A DNA stretch of 64,000 nt from a virus, in the IMG/VR virus record IMGVR_UViG_3300032893_000018, positions 1 through 64,000 of that record; one strand, given 5' to 3'. Below, piece by piece: positions 57,177-64,000 of the stretch. The notes beneath the pieces are model-generated. The model did not search any database. It saw only the letters and a program-made list of their open reading frames with translations, and was not told the DNA's origin. How positions within the stretch are numbered: position 1 is the stretch's first letter; each line of letters begins with the position of its first letter. Both the position numbers and the translations under genes were made by a program.

Positions 57177-57835
57177 CGAACCAGCAGCTGAACCGCGGGC
57201 AGATCGCCATGGTCGCCCGCGCCGCGCACGAGGCGAATCGCGCCTACTGCCTGTGGATGGGCGACGAGACGGTGAAGCCGTGGGAGACCGCCGGCGATCA
57301 GCAGCACGAGTCGGCCATGCGAGGCGTGGAGGGCGTGCTCTCCGGCACGACGCCAGAGAAGAACCACGAGTCGTGGCTCGACTTCAAGCGGCGCCAGGGC
57401 TGGACGTGGGGCCCCGAGAAGGACGAGGCCGCGAAGAAGCATCCGTGCATGGTGCCGTACGACGAGCTGCCGCCCGAGCAGAAGCTGAAGGACGCGATGT
57501 TCATCGGCGTCGTGTCGGCGTGCGTGGCGGCGGCGTTCGGCGACGCGCACCTGTGGGTTGTGCCGTACGAGCGGCAGGAGCCCGAGCCGACGCTGGACGC
57601 GATGCGCCGCGAGCGCGACTCGCTCAAGGTGGCGAACGACGAGCTCGGGTCGCTGCTGGCGGTGCGCGGTGCGCAGCTCGACTCGCTCACCGTCCAGCTG
57701 ACGGGGACGCTGAAGAAGCTCGACGATGCGCTCGCGCAGCTCGACGCGAAGCCCGACAGCGAGGAGAAGGTGCCGACGTCGCCGAGCGGCGACCCGCCCC
57801 CGGCTCCACCGACGGAAGCGCCCCCCGCGCCCTGA
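57173..57835 (+). CDS. RyR-domain protein with coiled-coil C-terminus
   Basis: 220 aa. Residues ~16-105 match the RyR domain found in ryanodine receptors and some phage proteins: 'AHEANRAYCLWMGDETVKPWE', 'QHESAMRGVEGVL', 'NHESWLDFKRRQGWTWGPEKDEAAKKHPCMVPYDELPPEQKLKDA'. A coiled coil (~140-190) and Pro-rich tail follow. Phage RyR-domain function is not settled. GTG overlap with the scaffold gene places it in head assembly. Confidence 0.7.
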   Translation: MTNQQLNRGQIAMVARAAHEANRAYCLWMGDETVKPWETAGDQQHESAMRGVEGVLSGTTPEKNHESWLDFKRRQGWTWGPEKDEAAKKHPCMVPYDELPPEQKLKDAMFIGVVSACVAAAFGDAHLWVVPYERQEPEPTLDAMRRERDSLKVANDELGSLLAVRGAQLDSLTVQLTGTLKKLDDALAQLDAKPDSEEKVPTSPSGDPPPAPPTEAPPAP

Positions 57836-57856
57836 CCGCTTGCGCGACGCCGGGTC

Positions 57857-58024
57857 GGTCGGCTACTAATCAGGGGTGTAGCCGACCTCGGCTCACCGGC
57901 CCCGATCCCGCGCGCCACCCTCGCGGTCACAAATCACGGTGGACTCCAAGGAGGCAGGTTGAGCGCGGGAAGGCAAAGCGCCCCGCGAAGCGGACGCGCC
58001 CGCAACCCCTGAAGGAGTCCACCG
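57857..58024 (+). promoter_or_regulatory. Structured leader of the major capsid gene
   Basis: Hairpin 1: 10-bp arms 57857-57866 and 57878-57887. Long-range pair: 57937-57947 with 58014-58024 (11 bp, perfect); the 3' arm contains the GGAG ribosome site two bases before the ATG. Between them CGCGGG and CCCGCG can form an inner stem. The leader can therefore hide the start of 58026. Confidence 0.65.
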
Positions 58025-58025
58025 C

Positions 58026-59420
58026 ATGTCTCAGCAACTCGTCGTAGGCATCCCGCCTGCGGTCCTCAAGCTCCAGCAGGAAGGTCTGCTCGAGCGTTCG
58101 TTCCACGACGGCCTGTTCCCGGCTCTCCTCTTCCGCGGCGAAGCGGAGGTCGACACGTGGCCCGAGCACGCCGGCACCGAGATGCTCTTCACGCGGCCCG
58201 GCCTGATGGCGCCCGTGACGGAGCCGATCGCGCCCGGCACGGACCCGCAGAGCCAGACGGTGCCCTACGAGCAGTGGGTCGCGCAGCTCGTGCGGTACGC
58301 GAACAGCATCGACACGCACATCCCGACGTCGGTCACGGCGAACGGCGATCTGTTCCTCCGCAACATCCACCAGCTCGGCCTGAACGCCGGGCAGTCGGTG
58401 AACCGCATCGTGCGCAACGCGCTCTTCGTCCCGTACCTCTCGGGGTCGACGAACATGATCGCGGCGGGCGGCAGCACGGACGACACGATCCGCGTCGCCG
58501 CGCTGAACGGCTTCACGGACGTCGTGCTGACGGCGAACGTGCGACCGGTGCCGGTGAGCTCGTCCTCGCCGCTGCCGATCACGATCAAGAACTCGGGCGG
58601 CGACATCGCGGTGAACGTCGTCGGTTTCGAGGCGGACGACCCGACCGATCCGAACGGCCCGGGCACGCTCTTCCTCGACGCCGCGCTCGGCGCGACCGTG
58701 GCGATCCGCACGCCGGTGCTCTCGGCGAACCGGCCGATCATCATCCGCGCGGGCGGCGGCTTCTCGGTCGACGCGATCAGCTCGTCCGACGTGCTGCAGC
58801 TGCAGGACATCATCAACGCGGTCCAGAAGCTGCGTAAGCAGAACGTGATGCCCCACGAGGACGGGTTCTTCCACGACCACGTCCCGACGGAGGGCGAGGC
58901 CCAGCTGTTCACCGACCAGGTCGTGCAGCGCCTCAACACGTCCCGCCCCGACGACGTCTACTACCAGGAGGCGTTCATCGGGACGATGGCCGGGTGCGTG
59001 CACTACTCGAACAACGAGTGCCCGGACTCGGACAACAGCGGCACGCTCGTGTCGACGGGCACGAGCTCGTTCTACTCGCGCGGCATCGGCGCGGAGACGA
59101 TCAACGCGGCCGGCGTGCGCATCGGTCGCCTGATCATCACGGGCCGCGGCGTCCTCCAGGAGCGGTGGATGGACGAGAACAAGTACCTCACCGAGGCCGG
59201 CGTCACCGGCAAGGTCGGGGACTTCCAGATCGTCAACATGGGCATCCAGGTCGACACCGACCGCGTGCAGCTCAAGCTGCGCGCGCCGCTGAACAAGCTC
59301 ATGGACGAGGTGAGCGCGACGTGGGCGGCGACGACGTCGTTCGCCGCGCCGACCGACATCGCGTCGGGGGGCCCTCAGAGATATAAGAGGGCCATCTGCG
59401 TGGAATTCGCAATCGAATGA
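58026..59420 (+). CDS. Major capsid protein
   Basis: 464 aa, HK97-type layout as far as visible: N-terminal helical segment, 'LFRGEAEVDTWPEHAGTEMLFTRPGLMAPVTEPIAPGTDPQSQTVPYEQWVAQLVRYANSIDTHIPTS', beta-rich P-domain and E-loop-like stretches, and a central region with an inserted beta domain (SSPLPITIKNSGGDIAVNVVGFE). The pattern recalls N4 gp56-type capsid proteins. Scaffold upstream, connector genes downstream, and a long structured leader for strong or timed translation. Confidence 0.75.
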   Translation: MSQQLVVGIPPAVLKLQQEGLLERSFHDGLFPALLFRGEAEVDTWPEHAGTEMLFTRPGLMAPVTEPIAPGTDPQSQTVPYEQWVAQLVRYANSIDTHIPTSVTANGDLFLRNIHQLGLNAGQSVNRIVRNALFVPYLSGSTNMIAAGGSTDDTIRVAALNGFTDVVLTANVRPVPVSSSSPLPITIKNSGGDIAVNVVGFEADDPTDPNGPGTLFLDAALGATVAIRTPVLSANRPIIIRAGGGFSVDAISSSDVLQLQDIINAVQKLRKQNVMPHEDGFFHDHVPTEGEAQLFTDQVVQRLNTSRPDDVYYQEAFIGTMAGCVHYSNNECPDSDNSGTLVSTGTSSFYSRGIGAETINAAGVRIGRLIITGRGVLQERWMDENKYLTEAGVTGKVGDFQIVNMGIQVDTDRVQLKLRAPLNKLMDEVSATWAATTSFAAPTDIASGGPQRYKRAICVEFAIE

Positions 59421-59480
59421 TTCCGAGCACTTAGCTCGCCGCTTAAACCGCGGCGGGCCGAGTGCGGCATCATTCGGGGC

Positions 59481-60275
59481 GTGAAGCGCTGCACGATCTG
59501 CACTCGCGAGCATCACCGCAAAGACGGTCGGTGCTCCGAGTGCAGTCGCGCACGCAAGCGCGGCGAGCTCTACGGCCGCGCGATCGAGTGGGGGATGCGC
59601 GCCGCGACGGGTCTTCGAGCGTGCACGCACTGCGGGGCGATGAAGGACGTCGACGCCTTCAAGTGGCAGAAGCGGAAGCTCGGCAGGCATCGAACGTCTT
59701 GGTGCAGGGCGTGCCTCAACGAGCGCGCGAACGAGTCGATGAAGGTGCTCTGGCACTCGCCCGAGCGGAGGGCCTTGCGCGGGTTGCAGCGGGGGATGCG
59801 GTGGCTTTGCAGGCCGAAGCCGTTGACTCCGAACGAACGCGCGGCCAATTGGCGGAATGCGAACCGGGAGCGTTACCGAGAGATCACGCGGTCGTTTTGG
59901 CGCACGCCGAAGGGCAAAGCCTGGATCCGGAATAACCGGGACAAGTTGAGCGCAGCCCGCAAGCGCTTCGCCAGGACGCCGCACGGCCGCGAGGCGATCC
60001 GCCTGCAGGCGCAGAAGCGGCGGGTGCTCATCGCGCGGGCGGTGTGCACGCTCACGCGGGCCGAGTGGGAGGCGATCGTCGAGCGGCACCGCCACTGCTG
60101 CGCGTACTGCGGGAAGAAGCTCGTCGGCGCCGACCTGACGATGGACCACGTCGTGCCGATCTCGAAGGGCGGGCACCACACGGCGGCGAACGTCGTGCCC
60201 GCATGCGGCTCGTGCAACTCGAGGAAGCACGCGCTGGGCCTGGAGGACTTCCTCGCGCGCCTCCGGTCGTCGTAG
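59481..60275 (+). CDS. HNH homing endonuclease (free-standing)
   Basis: 264 aa. Three CxxC pairs in the N-terminal half (CTICTR...CSEC, CTHCG...CRAC) and a C-terminal HNH domain: 'HCCAYCGKKLVGADLTMDHVVPISKGGHHTAANVVPACGSCNSRKHALGLEDFL'. GTG start, GGCATCAT ten bases upstream. It stands alone after the capsid gene, like T4-type mobile HNH genes that cut intron- or gene-free homologues. It is not inside an intein or intron that I can see. Confidence 0.85.
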   Translation: MKRCTICTREHHRKDGRCSECSRARKRGELYGRAIEWGMRAATGLRACTHCGAMKDVDAFKWQKRKLGRHRTSWCRACLNERANESMKVLWHSPERRALRGLQRGMRWLCRPKPLTPNERAANWRNANRERYREITRSFWRTPKGKAWIRNNRDKLSAARKRFARTPHGREAIRLQAQKRRVLIARAVCTLTRAEWEAIVERHRHCCAYCGKKLVGADLTMDHVVPISKGGHHTAANVVPACGSCNSRKHALGLEDFLARLRSS

Positions 60276-60303
60276 TACCCTCCCGCCTGGAGGACCGAAA
60301 ACC

Positions 60304-60681
60304 ATGCGACACAACAGGCAGCAACGAACGCACGCGCCCGCCGCGCCGACCGCCAAGCAGGGTGGCACGACCGTGACCACGCTCGGCACCGGGCCGATCC
60401 CGAACGTCGACCCGCAGCTGATCGACCATTCCGGCAAGATCGGCGGCGACGCGACGGCGCACAACCCGCCACCGCCCGACGAGCCCGTGCCGCCGCCCGA
60501 GCAGTACGTCGTGCTCGTGGACAAGATGGCGACGGTGAACGGCTTCCGCACGATGATGCGGCGGGGCAAGGTCGTCGACCGCGCGAACTACGACGTGAAG
60601 TCGCTCGCCGCGCAGGGCGTGCGCATGAAGAAGCTCGCCGCGGGCGAGGAGCCGGGCGACGTTCTGCTCGAGACCGGCTGA
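60304..60681 (+). CDS. Hypothetical head-cluster protein, 125 aa
   Basis: Disordered N-terminus with Pro runs (NPPPPDEPVPPPEQY), then a short alpha/beta domain 'YVVLVDKMATVNGFRTMMRRGKVVDRANYDVKSLAAQGVRMKKLAAGEEPG'. Upstream of connector genes. Perhaps a capsid-associated or head-closure accessory. Confidence 0.5.
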   Translation: MRHNRQQRTHAPAAPTAKQGGTTVTTLGTGPIPNVDPQLIDHSGKIGGDATAHNPPPPDEPVPPPEQYVVLVDKMATVNGFRTMMRRGKVVDRANYDVKSLAAQGVRMKKLAAGEEPGDVLLETG

Positions 60682-60693
60682 AAGGAGTAGCCG

Positions 60694-61104
60694 GTGTCCG
60701 TCCCCGCGCCTCTCACGGACGACGAGAAGAGCCGCGTCCGGTACCACATGGGCTACCCGGAGGTGCGGGCGGCGGCGACGTTCGCGCTCGGCATGCCGGC
60801 GACGGTCGAGACGGCGTTCCTGATCGAGCTCGCGCTGAACCAGCTGACGGACCAGGGTCGGGCGCGGTGCAGGTACATCCTCTCCGTGCTCGATTCGCTC
60901 GACGCGCAGATGGTCGATAACGCGGAAAACCTCGCGGCGGAGGCGGTGGGCGACATCAAGATCAATCTGCGCGAGCAGAAGCACCTGAACTACAAGTACG
61001 ACCGGTGGGTCGCGTCGCTCTCGAACCTGCTCACCGTGCCGCGCAATCCCTTCGACCAGCGGCTCACGCAGTCGGGCGGGATCAACGTCGGCGTGATGGG
61101 GTGA
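60694..61104 (+). CDS. Head-tail connector-like protein, 136 aa
   Basis: Starts VSVPAPLTDDEKSRVRYHMGYPEVRAAATFALGMP. 'RYHMGYP' is common at the start of small phage connector proteins. All-helical. GGAG upstream of GTG. Sits between capsid and other connectors, so gp6/gp15-like head completion is probable. Confidence 0.6.
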   Translation: MSVPAPLTDDEKSRVRYHMGYPEVRAAATFALGMPATVETAFLIELALNQLTDQGRARCRYILSVLDSLDAQMVDNAENLAAEAVGDIKINLREQKHLNYKYDRWVASLSNLLTVPRNPFDQRLTQSGGINVGVMG

Positions 61105-61108
61105 GCCG

Positions 61109-61327
61109 GTGGCCCGCAAGTACGTCATTGCGACCGACCACCCGAGCGGGGATCTGATCTTCCCGGCGACGCAACGGTTCGACACTCGCGAGGAGGCAGA
61201 AGCGGAGCTCTCCACGCACACCGCGGAGTTCAGGGCAACGCACCGGATCGTGGAGGGTGACGAGGCGCCGGATGGCGTCCTCGACTTTGAGGGGTACCGC
61301 AGGCGTCGGCCAGGGGATCCGGTCTGA
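61109..61327 (+). CDS. Small protein, 72 aa
   Basis: GTG four bases after the previous stop. Strand-helix pattern (KYVIATDHPSGDLIFPATQRFDTREEAEAELSTHTAEF) like small KOW/DUF-type phage proteins. Its last base A is shared with the next ATG (TGATG). Function unknown. Confidence 0.5.
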   Translation: MARKYVIATDHPSGDLIFPATQRFDTREEAEAELSTHTAEFRATHRIVEGDEAPDGVLDFEGYRRRRPGDPV

Positions 61328-61965
61328 TGCCCGTCCCGAAGCCGCTGCCGTCCGGCCCGGTCGCGCGCACGAAGCTCGCCCACAAGCTCGCGCGCCGCGC
61401 CGATCGCATCCGGCAGATCGCGACGAAGTTCGGCGCGATGCCGTACCGCGTCTTCCTGACGTGGGAGCGGTGGTCGGGCGGCAGGGTCGGCGCGGGCGAC
61501 CCGGCCATCTACCGGCGCATCGAGCTCCTGCCGACGCCGCGCGTGGCCGACATGACGGCGATCACGCTGCGAACGACGCCGGTCGGGACGTTCCCCGAGG
61601 GGAGCCTGCGCGTCGACCGCGTGAGCTGCTTCGCGTACACGGAGGACGTCCTGCGCGGGCTCGCGATCCCGCCCGCCGCGCCGAACGAGCAGCCGCAGCT
61701 GCCGCCGATGATCGACCAGCGCGGGCCGGGCGCCGACGAGCGGTTCGGGCCGTCGATGGACTTCTACTACGAGGTGGTCGAAGACGGTCGCGGCGACGAC
61801 CCCGCCTATCGGAAGCGGTTCCGCATCATGGCGGGGCCGTGGAGGAACGCGACGGGCGTCGAGTGGGCGGTGGTGGTGCAGCGCGCGTCGCAGGACGACG
61901 ACCGCCGCGGACAGCCCGTCACGCCGGAGCAGGACGCGGCGCTCGCGCGGTTCTTCGGGCGGTGA
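61327..61965 (+). CDS. Neck/connector protein, 212 aa
   Basis: N-terminal helix rich in Arg/Lys (ARTKLAHKLARRADRIRQIATKFG). Then a beta-rich body (RVFLTWERWSGGRVGAGDPAIYRRIELLPTPRVADMTAITLRTTPVGTFPEGSLRVDRVSCFAYTEDVLRG). It matches the pattern of phage proteins between head and tail genes that I would place in the neck. Last gene of the connector run before three small early-type genes. Confidence 0.6.
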   Translation: MPVPKPLPSGPVARTKLAHKLARRADRIRQIATKFGAMPYRVFLTWERWSGGRVGAGDPAIYRRIELLPTPRVADMTAITLRTTPVGTFPEGSLRVDRVSCFAYTEDVLRGLAIPPAAPNEQPQLPPMIDQRGPGADERFGPSMDFYYEVVEDGRGDDPAYRKRFRIMAGPWRNATGVEWAVVVQRASQDDDRRGQPVTPEQDAALARFFGR

Positions 61966-61987
61966 CCGCGGCGGCATGATCGGATCG

Positions 61988-62161
61988 ATGGCCGATTGCT
62001 TGGTTTGCGCTGAGGCGAAACCCCTCAAGATTTGTGAGAAGTGCGGGTTGCAGATGGCCATCAGCATCTTGCAAAACGCGGTGCTGGACGATGGGCAGCA
62101 GCAGGAAGTGCTGAAGACCGCCGTCAAACGCGCGCTCGTACTGCTGGAAGCATTGGGTTGA
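61988..62161 (+). CDS. Small zinc-ribbon protein, 57 aa
   Basis: ATG seven bases after GGCATGAT. 'CLVCAEAKPLKICEKCGLQMAISILQ' is a CxxC...CxxC ribbon, followed by one helix. Likely a nucleic-acid or protein adaptor. Family unknown. Confidence 0.6.
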   Translation: MADCLVCAEAKPLKICEKCGLQMAISILQNAVLDDGQQQEVLKTAVKRALVLLEALG

Positions 62162-62184
62162 GTGCGGCATGACCTCCGAACGTG

Positions 62185-62197
62185 GGCCATCTTGACC
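62185..62197 (+). promoter_or_regulatory. Operator-like site related to the two palindromic promoters
   Basis: GGCCATCTTGACC in TGGGCCATCTTGACCC. Similar to the palindromes at 21620 and 34241 but with one changed half. It lies 20 bases before the ATG of 62218; no good -10 follows. Confidence 0.4.
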
Positions 62198-62217
62198 CAC
62201 CCAACAGGAGGCACGAC

Positions 62218-62892
62218 ATGACCAGGCAACCCAAGAAGGAATCGATCGACCGGGCGAAGGCGCTCATCACGGGCGGCGGGGAGGAGCGGGTGTCGCTCAA
62301 GGCGCCCGACCTGCGGGTGGCGACCTTCCACATCGTCGGCACCGCGCCGTACGTTCAGAACAAGTTTTCGAACAAGGCGCGCGAGATGATGAAGCAGACC
62401 CAGATGATGGGGTCGCAGGCGAAGACCCGGAAGGTGCGCGAGCCGAAGGACTTCGACGCCGTGTACCGGGGCGCGATGCACCTCACCGAGGACGGTAAGT
62501 ACGGGATCCCGGCGAACGCCTTCAGGTCGGCCTTGATCTCGGTGTGCCGCCTCATCGGGTTCAAGATGGTGCTCGCGAAGCTGTCGGTGTTCGTGCTGCC
62601 CGACGGGTTCGACGCGGACGATGGCACGCCGCTCGTGTTCATCAACGGCGAGCCGGTGGCGCACGAGACGGTCGGCAGGAACGACAACGGCAGCGCCGAC
62701 ATCCGCGTGCGCCCGATGTGGCGAGAGTGGTCGGCCGACGTGCGCGTGCGGTTCGATGCGGACCAGTTCTCGCACAAGGACGTCGCGAACCTGCTGATGC
62801 GCGTCGGCATGCAGGCGGGCGTCGGCGAGGGGCGGCCCGACTCGAAGAACAGCGGCGGCATCGGCTGGGGCACGTTCGAGTTGGAGGGCTGA
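62218..62892 (+). CDS. Conserved phage protein, first of a pair, 224 aa
   Basis: ATG after AACAGGAGG. Strongly patterned segments: 'APYVQNKFSNKAREMMKQTQ', 'YGIPANAFRSALISVCRLIGFKMVLAKLSVFVLPDGFD', 'MQAGVGEGRPDSKNSGGIGWGTFEL'. I recall this as a widespread phage family, usually followed by the partner found here at 62896. Activity is unknown. The ferredoxin-like and Gly-rich look is reminiscent of RAMP/Cas7 folds, but that is speculation. Possible operator in front. Confidence 0.65.
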   Translation: MTRQPKKESIDRAKALITGGGEERVSLKAPDLRVATFHIVGTAPYVQNKFSNKAREMMKQTQMMGSQAKTRKVREPKDFDAVYRGAMHLTEDGKYGIPANAFRSALISVCRLIGFKMVLAKLSVFVLPDGFDADDGTPLVFINGEPVAHETVGRNDNGSADIRVRPMWREWSADVRVRFDADQFSHKDVANLLMRVGMQAGVGEGRPDSKNSGGIGWGTFELEG

Positions 62893-62895
62893 GCG

Positions 62896-63339
62896 ATGGC
62901 CGAGATTACCGACAAGGTCATCGACAGGCTCGAGGCGCTGAGGAAGAAGGGAGGTGGCGTCCTCACGCCCGAGGCCGTGCTCGCCGACGCGAAGGCGAAG
63001 GCGAGCCCGCTCCACGCGCACTTCGACTGGGACGACACGGTAGCGGCGCACCGCTACCGGCTGATCCAGGCGGGGCAGCTCATCGTGCGCGTGAAGGTCA
63101 CCATCGAGCCGCGGACGCAGCGCGACGTGCAGGTCGACGTGCAGATGTACGAGCAGACCGGGCAGGAGCAGGGCGAACGCGTGTACCGGCACATCGCCGA
63201 CATCGCGACGAACGAGGAGTACTACGCCGAGCTGCTCGACTCGGCGAAGAAGGAGCTGCAGGCATTCCAAAGGAGGTATCAATCGCTCAAGGAGCTGCGG
63301 GCGCTCTTCGAGCAGATCGAGAAGTTGTTCGCGGCCTGA
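62896..63339 (+). CDS. Conserved phage protein, second of a pair, 147 aa
   Basis: ATG four bases after the partner stop. 'VLTPEAVLADAKAKASPLHAHFDWDDTVAAHRYRLIQAGQLIVRV' is the family signature (SPLH..F.WDD). A C-terminal helix follows (EEYYAELLDSAKKELQAFQRRYQSLKELRALFEQIEKLF). The pair occurs together in many phages as far as I recall. Likely DNA-metabolism or regulation. Unproven. Confidence 0.65.
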   Translation: MAEITDKVIDRLEALRKKGGGVLTPEAVLADAKAKASPLHAHFDWDDTVAAHRYRLIQAGQLIVRVKVTIEPRTQRDVQVDVQMYEQTGQEQGERVYRHIADIATNEEYYAELLDSAKKELQAFQRRYQSLKELRALFEQIEKLFAA

Positions 63340-63686
63340 CCACGCAGGCGCCGCATCTCTTCGCTCCGCGCCACAACACGGTCCTCCTCACCGCTCCGCA
63401 ACGCAGGCTACGCCACGCCCCGCTTCACGCAACCCCGCCGCACCAGCCATCGCAGGCTACGCACCGTTCCGCCGCGCTACGCCCCGCCCGTACTCCGCCG
63501 CCCACTTCATCGCAGGCTCCGCTCCGCTCCGCCACGCGTGTCAGCACAACGCACCGCCACGCTCATCAGCTCACCGCAGGCCTCGCTCGTCTCTCCGGTC
63601 CTGGCACGGCTCATCTGTGCTTCGCAGGCATCGCCACGCACCGTCACGCATCGCATCGGCCGGCAACGCTGGTTATCATCTGAACG
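63340..63686. repeat. C-rich non-coding region with six CGCAGGC elements
   Basis: 347 bases without a credible gene; the + frame gives a His/Pro/Thr/Ala low-complexity run and no start signal. CGCAGGC occurs at 63343, 63402, 63451, 63511, 63575 and 63623, spaced 48-64 bases, between stretches of CGC/CTC/CAC words. Strong strand asymmetry (C over G). At its right end, TATCAT precedes the 63687 GTG by seven bases. Confidence 0.6.
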
Positions 63687-64000
63687 GTGAAGGTCGACCT
63701 CCGGGACGCCGGGCGCGCGCTCGCGCAGCTCGGCATCGGCATGAACCGAGCCGCTGAGCGCGGGCTCCTCTCCGCGGCGATCCGCGGCGTGCAGATCATC
63801 CAAAGCCAGATCATCCCGTCGAAGGTCCCGCAGCCGGTCGACCGCGGGCTCTACCGCGCCGGGTGGAAGTGGGGGCCGGTGCCCGGCGGCGGCGAGCTGT
63901 GGAACTCGGAGCCGCACGCGCCGCTGATCGAGTTCGGCGTGCGCGCCGGGAACATCAAGGTCGGGCGCAAGATGATCGACGCGCTCACCGAGTGGGCGAT
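63687..64000 (+). CDS. HK97 gp10-like connector/tail completion protein, 3' end outside window
   Basis: 104 codons present. 'DLRDAGRALAQLGIGMNRAAERGLLSAAIRGVQIIQSQIIPSKVPQPVDRGLYRAGWKWGPVPGGGELWNSEPHAPLIEFGVRAG' has the HK97 gp10 pattern (N-terminal helix, G.yR..W, PhA..iEfG). GTG start seven bases after TATCAT. Resumes the neck/tail genes after the 62218-63686 insertion of non-structural genes. Confidence 0.75.
   Translation, partial: MKVDLRDAGRALAQLGIGMNRAAERGLLSAAIRGVQIIQSQIIPSKVPQPVDRGLYRAGWKWGPVPGGGELWNSEPHAPLIEFGVRAGNIKVGRKMIDALTEWA

Noticed and set aside
62544-63683. 379-codon frame through the C-rich region
   Set aside because: It is a shadow of the 62218 and 62896 genes that continues by chance through the non-coding block.

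Overview
The window is a contiguous piece of a large, GC-rich tailed bacteriophage genome. Both ends cut genes (a tail fibre at 1, a head-tail connector at 63687). Evidence for a phage: large and small terminase, portal, MuF-type minor head protein, scaffold, major capsid protein, connector genes, amidase endolysin, and a complete virus-type replication and recombination set. Genes are tightly packed, mostly on the + strand, with many 4-base ATGA/GTGA overlaps. Host inference is weak. The sigma-region-4-like protein at 10535, with its Cys-rich CRYHLYLDV segment, resembles proteins I associate with Myxococcota and related Deltaproteobacteria.

Layout. 1-4244: tail fibre and receptor-binding proteins (collagen-like, Ig-like, carboxypeptidase-regulatory-like). 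4241-6258 (-): a glycosyltransferase/methyltransferase fusion and a 2OG-Fe(II) oxygenase that may modify virion parts. 6428-7510: small membrane and coiled-coil proteins, possibly part of lysis. 7515-14710: many small proteins, several metal-binding, plus a J-domain protein and a sigma-R4-like regulator. 14715-34197: replication and recombination. This covers a UvsW/XPB-type helicase split by an intein, DnaB-like helicase, primase, DUF932 protein, sigma factor, family B DNA polymerase, putative ssDNA-binding protein, RecA-like recombinase, SbcD/SbcC and a RuvC-like resolvase. 34230-37528: a CRISPR island with a compact Cas12/TnpB-type nuclease, a 16-repeat array and an orphan repeat. 37694-42942: ParB-like protein, DinG/XPD-like helicase and MT-A70 methylase. 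43003-64000: packaging, lysis amidase, portal, head and connector genes.

Three layers stand out. First, a virus-borne miniature type V CRISPR system has no Cas1/Cas2. Its repeats come in several sequence versions, but the 3' hairpin is held by compensatory changes. The nuclease promoter shares a palindrome-containing architecture with the DUF932 gene promoter. Second, there are two inteins. The one in the minor head protein carries, on the opposite strand and in exact codon register, an HTH plus Vsr-like (EDxHD-type) homing endonuclease gene, so one DNA segment appears to encode an intein on one strand and its mobility enzyme on the other. Third, there are dispersed regulatory motifs: four copies of a 19-bp palindrome, a recurring -10-like element set so close to start codons that many mRNAs may be leaderless, and a structured leader before the major capsid gene.

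All functional calls are from sequence reading alone. No database search or folding program was run.
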